Shown: positions 6,829 through 8,980 of the stretch, in pieces
Layout: each line of letters begins with the position of its first letter
Numbering within the stretch: position 1 is the first letter of the stretch
Assembly: GCA_003454335.1 (NCBI GenBank)
Contig: DMKK01000164.1
Coordinates: 1-8,980 of the forward strand
Source: Gammaproteobacteria bacterium
Lineage (GTDB): Bacteria > Pseudomonadota > Gammaproteobacteria > UBA9214
Length of the DNA stretch: 8,980 nucleotides
Direction of reading: 5' to 3'
Program-made: the position numbers and the translations under genes
Notes under the pieces: generated by a model
Told to the model about the DNA's origin: nothing
What the model saw: only the letters and a program-made list of their open reading frames with translations
Database searches by the model: none

Positions 6829-6834
6829 TATAAT
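6829..6834 (+). promoter_or_regulatory. consensus -10 box directly before the SDR gene
   Basis: A perfect TATAAT ends 11 bases before the SDR ATG at 6846. Initiation about 7 bases downstream would start the RNA near 6841, leaving a leader of about 5 bases. No strong -35 is visible. This suggests the SDR can be transcribed apart from the upstream operon as a nearly leaderless mRNA. Confidence 0.45.
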
Positions 6835-6845
6835 CCGCGCCACTT

Positions 6846-7616
6846 ATGGATAACATGCCCGCATCACTCAGCACCCGGATCGCGCCTGCCAACCTGTTAC
6901 AGGACCGGGTCATTCTGCTTACCGGCGCCGCCAACGGCATTGGTCAGGCCGTGGTAAAAGCCATGGCCGCACATGGCGCAACGACCATTCTGCTGGACCG
7001 CGACGTACCAGGGCTGGAACAGACCTATGACGAAATTGTCGCCGCCGGCCATCCCGAACCCGCTATCTACCCGCTCGACCTGCAAGGCGCGGAGCCGGAC
7101 GATTACACCCGACTGGCTGCAACGCTGACGGACGAGTTCGGACACCTGGACGGACTGATACACAATGCGGCACAGCTGGGCGCACTGGTACCCTTTGCCA
7201 ATTTTGACAACGAACTCTGGTTTCAGACCCTGCAGGCCAACCTGAATGCCCCGTACCTGCTGACCATGGCCTGCCTTGGTTTATTGAACGCCAGCAAGGA
7301 TGCAACCATTGTCTTTACCTCAGATGCGGCCGGACGCAAAGGTACGGCCTACTGGGGTGCCTACGGTGTCTCCAAGGCCGGCATGGAAGTTTTCATGCAA
7401 ACACTGGCCGAAGAACTCGAAGCGAATACCCCGATACGGGTCAACAGCATCGACCCGGGGCCGGTCCATACCGCCCTGCGCCGCATAGCCTACCCGGCAG
7501 AAGACAGCAGCACGCTCAGGTCTCCCGCTGATGTCACCAGGGCCTTCCTGTACCTTGCAGGCCCCGAAAGCCGGGGGATAACGGGGCAGCAGTTCACCCT
7601 GGAGGAAATGCTGTAA
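6846..7616 (+). CDS. yciK: YciK-like short-chain dehydrogenase/reductase
   Basis: This is a 256-residue classical-size SDR with a Rossmann fold. The cofactor motif TGAANGIG (26-33) and IHNAAQLG (105-112, equivalent to NNAG) are present, followed by AYWGAYGVSK with Tyr173 and Lys177. The pattern RIAPANLLQDRVILLTGA, then HNAAQLGAL and AYWGAY, resembles E. coli YciK, and a YciK-type SDR sits after mupP in Pseudomonas. Asp51 after the second strand (LLDRD) hints at NAD rather than NADP, but YciK proteins vary here. The residue 13 before Tyr173, normally the catalytic Ser, is Asp160 (FTSDAAG), with Ser159 next to it. The substrate is unknown. The start is ATG 6846; ATG 6855 is possible, and neither has a Shine-Dalgarno. 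A 44-base gap with a -10 box separates it from rmuC. Confidence 0.88.
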   Translation: MDNMPASLSTRIAPANLLQDRVILLTGAANGIGQAVVKAMAAHGATTILLDRDVPGLEQTYDEIVAAGHPEPAIYPLDLQGAEPDDYTRLAATLTDEFGHLDGLIHNAAQLGALVPFANFDNELWFQTLQANLNAPYLLTMACLGLLNASKDATIVFTSDAAGRKGTAYWGAYGVSKAGMEVFMQTLAEELEANTPIRVNSIDPGPVHTALRRIAYPAEDSSTLRSPADVTRAFLYLAGPESRGITGQQFTLEEML

Positions 7617-7673
7617 CGCTACGCTGTTTTGTCAGGTTAAGTTGCATTGATGTGCCGAGGTCCTGGCTCAGTC

Positions 7674-7725
7674 TTGTGGGAGCGCCATCCCCGGCGCGAA
7701 TCGCGGCGGGACGCCGCTCCCACAA
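7674..7725. repeat. REP-like double hairpin between convergent genes
   Basis: The outer arms TTGTGGGAGCG (7674-7684) and its complement (7715-7725) are perfect 11-base inverted copies. Inside are two smaller hairpins: GCGCC/GGCGC (7682-7686 with 7693-7697, loop ATCCCC) and GCGGCG/CGCCGC (7703-7708 with 7712-7717, loop GGA). They are joined by GCGAATCGC at the centre. Two head-to-head GTGGGAGCG units each with an internal stem are the layout of REP doublets (BIMEs) in Pseudomonas and relatives, which RAYT transposases mobilise. The site, between the ends of two convergent genes, is typical of REPs. No RAYT gene is in the window. Confidence 0.8.
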
Positions 7726-7736
7726 TAAGATTTTTT
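7674..7736 (+). terminator. possible terminator after the SDR gene formed by the REP-like hairpin
   Basis: The REP-like hairpin is followed, 5 bases after its base, by six T (7731-7736) on the plus strand. The stem could therefore end the SDR transcript 60-120 bases after its stop codon. The gap before the T run and the branched stem make it less certain than the 2588-2626 terminator. There is no T tract on the opposite side for the convergent gene. Confidence 0.4.
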
Positions 7737-7761
7737 GCGATAATCGGGTTTACCTGCACGT

Positions 7762-8817
7762 TCATTCCATCAGATCCACATGCACACCCTGTGCTTCCAG
7801 GGCAGCGGCGCGGTCTGCAATAAAGCGCTGAAAGGCGGGTTGCTGCAGATAGGCTCCTGATGCGACATAGTCCATGGATGACTGGATGTGAAACGCTTTC
7901 AGGTACGCCTCGGTCCGGAACACTTCCGTTCCCTGCCCGTCAAGGAAGACCAGTGATGGTGCATACTGCACATTCAGATCCCTGGCCCATTGGGCAACAC
8001 TGGTCGTCTTTCCATCCGGCCGGGTAACCGGATGCTGGGACCACATGTCCAGCAGAATCACATCAAAGCGATCCAGCTGCTCCCGACTCGCCGGCCGCTG
8101 CAGAATGTCCAGGTGCAACTCGTCACAGGGCGCACACTCCTTTTGCTCAAACAGCACCAGCAGTGGTTTGCCATTACGCTGGTCAAGCGCACTATCTGCC
8201 GGTAGCCAGGCCGGATCCTGATGCAGCACACCACTGGCCGCTACGGGCGACACCGCCGCGAAATAGTCCCTGAATGTCGGGGCGCGGCCATTATGCTTGC
8301 GGCCATAATCCAGTGCCGCATTGAACTTGTGCGGGGCGTAATAACCGTTAACCCTGAGCGTGACGCCCCCCTGCTCATCAAGGAATAACAGTGTTGGCGT
8401 GAACATGACTCGCAGCGACTTTGCGAATGCCTTTTCGGTGGTCTCCTCGCCAGCAAAGCCGGTGACCTCCCGGTCTCCCCACATATTGATGGCAACCACA
8501 TCATAGTGTTTGCGTGTTTTGGCCACCGTTTCCTGCAATGCAAAATTGGTATTCAGCAGTTTACTGCAGTAGGGACAACCGTCCTGGTAGAAGTACAGCA
8601 ACACGCGTTTGCCGGCACTCGCCGCCTCACTGACATCCTCGCGGATATCAAGAAATGAATTGGCAAACCAGTCCGGTTTCTCGGCATAGCCGGGATTCAC
8701 CAGCCCGGAATCCAGTGCAGCAACCGGCGCTTCTGCGGGGATTACCGGTGACATAAACAGCACCATGAAAGCAACCAGCATGAGCACTGTCGGTGAAGTA
8801 TTCGGATACCTGTACAT
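7762..8817 (-). CDS. exported tandem thioredoxin-fold protein
   Basis: This 351-residue protein likely acts as a periplasmic thiol-disulfide protein. Residues 1-30 look like a signal peptide (Arg3, hydrophobic 10-26, cleavage after PAEA). Two homologous thioredoxin-like domains follow. Domain 1 (about 50-190) has LLYFYQDGCPYCSKLL with Cys81/Cys84 and FTPTLLFLDEQG with cis-Pro141. Domain 2 (about 195-345) has VLFEQKECAPCDELH with Cys228/Cys231 and YAPSLVFLDGQG with cis-Pro287. INMWGDREVT and LLDMWSQHPVT also match, showing an internal duplication. Single domains resemble SoxW/thioredoxin_2 proteins. The redox partner is unknown; no DsbD/CcdA partner is adjacent. The ATG at 8817 is preferred over an in-frame GTG at 8853, because that extension spans the promoter and precedes the signal peptide. 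It is convergent with the SDR gene. Confidence 0.9.
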   Translation of the reverse strand: MYRYPNTSPTVLMLVAFMVLFMSPVIPAEAPVAALDSGLVNPGYAEKPDWFANSFLDIREDVSEAASAGKRVLLYFYQDGCPYCSKLLNTNFALQETVAKTRKHYDVVAINMWGDREVTGFAGEETTEKAFAKSLRVMFTPTLLFLDEQGGVTLRVNGYYAPHKFNAALDYGRKHNGRAPTFRDYFAAVSPVAASGVLHQDPAWLPADSALDQRNGKPLLVLFEQKECAPCDELHLDILQRPASREQLDRFDVILLDMWSQHPVTRPDGKTTSVAQWARDLNVQYAPSLVFLDGQGTEVFRTEAYLKAFHIQSSMDYVASGAYLQQPAFQRFIADRAAALEAQGVHVDLME

Positions 8818-8823
8818 AGGCCG

Positions 8824-8851
8824 ATTATATACCGGAAATACCTTCTGTCTC
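8824..8851 (-). promoter_or_regulatory. sigma-70-like promoter of the tandem thioredoxin gene
   Basis: On the minus strand GAGACA (8851-8846, four of six matches to TTGACA) and a perfect TATAAT (8829-8824) are 16 bases apart. Transcription about 7 bases past the -10 would start at or next to the A of the ATG at 8817, implying a leaderless mRNA. No Shine-Dalgarno lies before that ATG. Confidence 0.55.
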
Positions 8852-8942
8852 ACAGAACGAGCAGGATGGGGTAAAGGAACAACGCAACGTACCCGTCAGG
8901 GGATGGTGCCGAATTCCAAATTGATGGGCGCGGTCACTCTCA

Positions 8943-8980
8943 CACATCCCTGTGCTCCGCGACACTCGGACATCCTGTCC
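8943..8980. repeat. two tandem mini-hairpins with shared ACATCC(C)TGT core, cut by window edge
   Basis: CACATCCCTGTG (8943-8954) is a 4-base stem with loop TCCC, and GGACATCCTGTCC (8968-8980) is a 5-base stem with loop TCC. Both share the core ACATCC(C)TGT and are 25 bases apart. Tandem mini-hairpins of this style occur in intergenic repeats of some gammaproteobacteria, as far as I recall. The element probably continues past the edge. The remaining bases 8852-8942 show no gene. Confidence 0.45.

Noticed and set aside
8906..8980. Minus-strand frame with an ATG near the right edge (about 25 codons, starts MSECRG)
   Set aside because: It is very short, overlaps the tandem mini-hairpins, and has no initiation signal. 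It is more likely repeat sequence.
1..8980. CRISPR array, tRNA, rRNA, prophage, toxin-antitoxin or defence genes
   Set aside because: I saw no regularly spaced repeats, no tRNA-like folds and no such protein families. All long frames are explained by housekeeping or envelope genes.

Overview
The window looks like a conserved core segment of a gammaproteobacterial chromosome outside the Enterobacterales. GyrA, UbiG, MupP, RmuC and a YciK-type reductase are all recognisable. From memory, the order gyrA - mtnA - mtaD - ubiG - mupP - SDR matches Pseudomonas aeruginosa closely (around PA3168-PA3173). Composition looks fairly even and moderately GC-rich by eye. I found no phage, insertion sequence, CRISPR array, tRNA or rRNA.

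Layout. Bases 1-372 (minus strand) are the first 124 codons of gyrA, running off the left edge. A 330-base gap holds a gyrA promoter candidate and a large inverted repeat with a T tract that probably terminates mtnA. mtnA (703-1755, minus) is divergent from a small periplasmic OmpA-C-domain protein (1933-2553, plus), which has the best Shine-Dalgarno of the window and ends in a textbook terminator. A plus-strand gene series follows: mtaD (2712-4025), ubiG (4043-4750), mupP (4763-5431), rmuC (5464-6801, GTG start) and a YciK-like SDR (6846-7616). The first four are spaced 12-32 bases apart and look like one operon. The SDR has its own near-consensus -10 box. A REP-like double hairpin lies between the SDR and a convergent minus-strand gene (7762-8817) for an exported protein with two thioredoxin folds. 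The right edge carries two tandem mini-hairpins that look like part of an intergenic repeat.

Function. MtaD and MtnA belong to methionine salvage: MTA is deaminated to methylthioinosine, which a phosphorylase not seen here would convert to methylthioribose-1-phosphate, the MtnA substrate. UbiG makes ubiquinone, MupP recycles N-acetylmuramate-6-phosphate, RmuC is linked to genome stability, and the SDR has no known substrate. The OmpA-domain and thioredoxin proteins act in the envelope.

I see no convincing undescribed multi-gene system. The points most worth checking are the tandem thioredoxin protein with an apparently leaderless promoter, an Asp at the expected catalytic Ser position of the SDR, the OmpA-domain gene sitting between the two methionine-salvage genes, the scarcity of Shine-Dalgarno sequences, and three palindromic intergenic elements.
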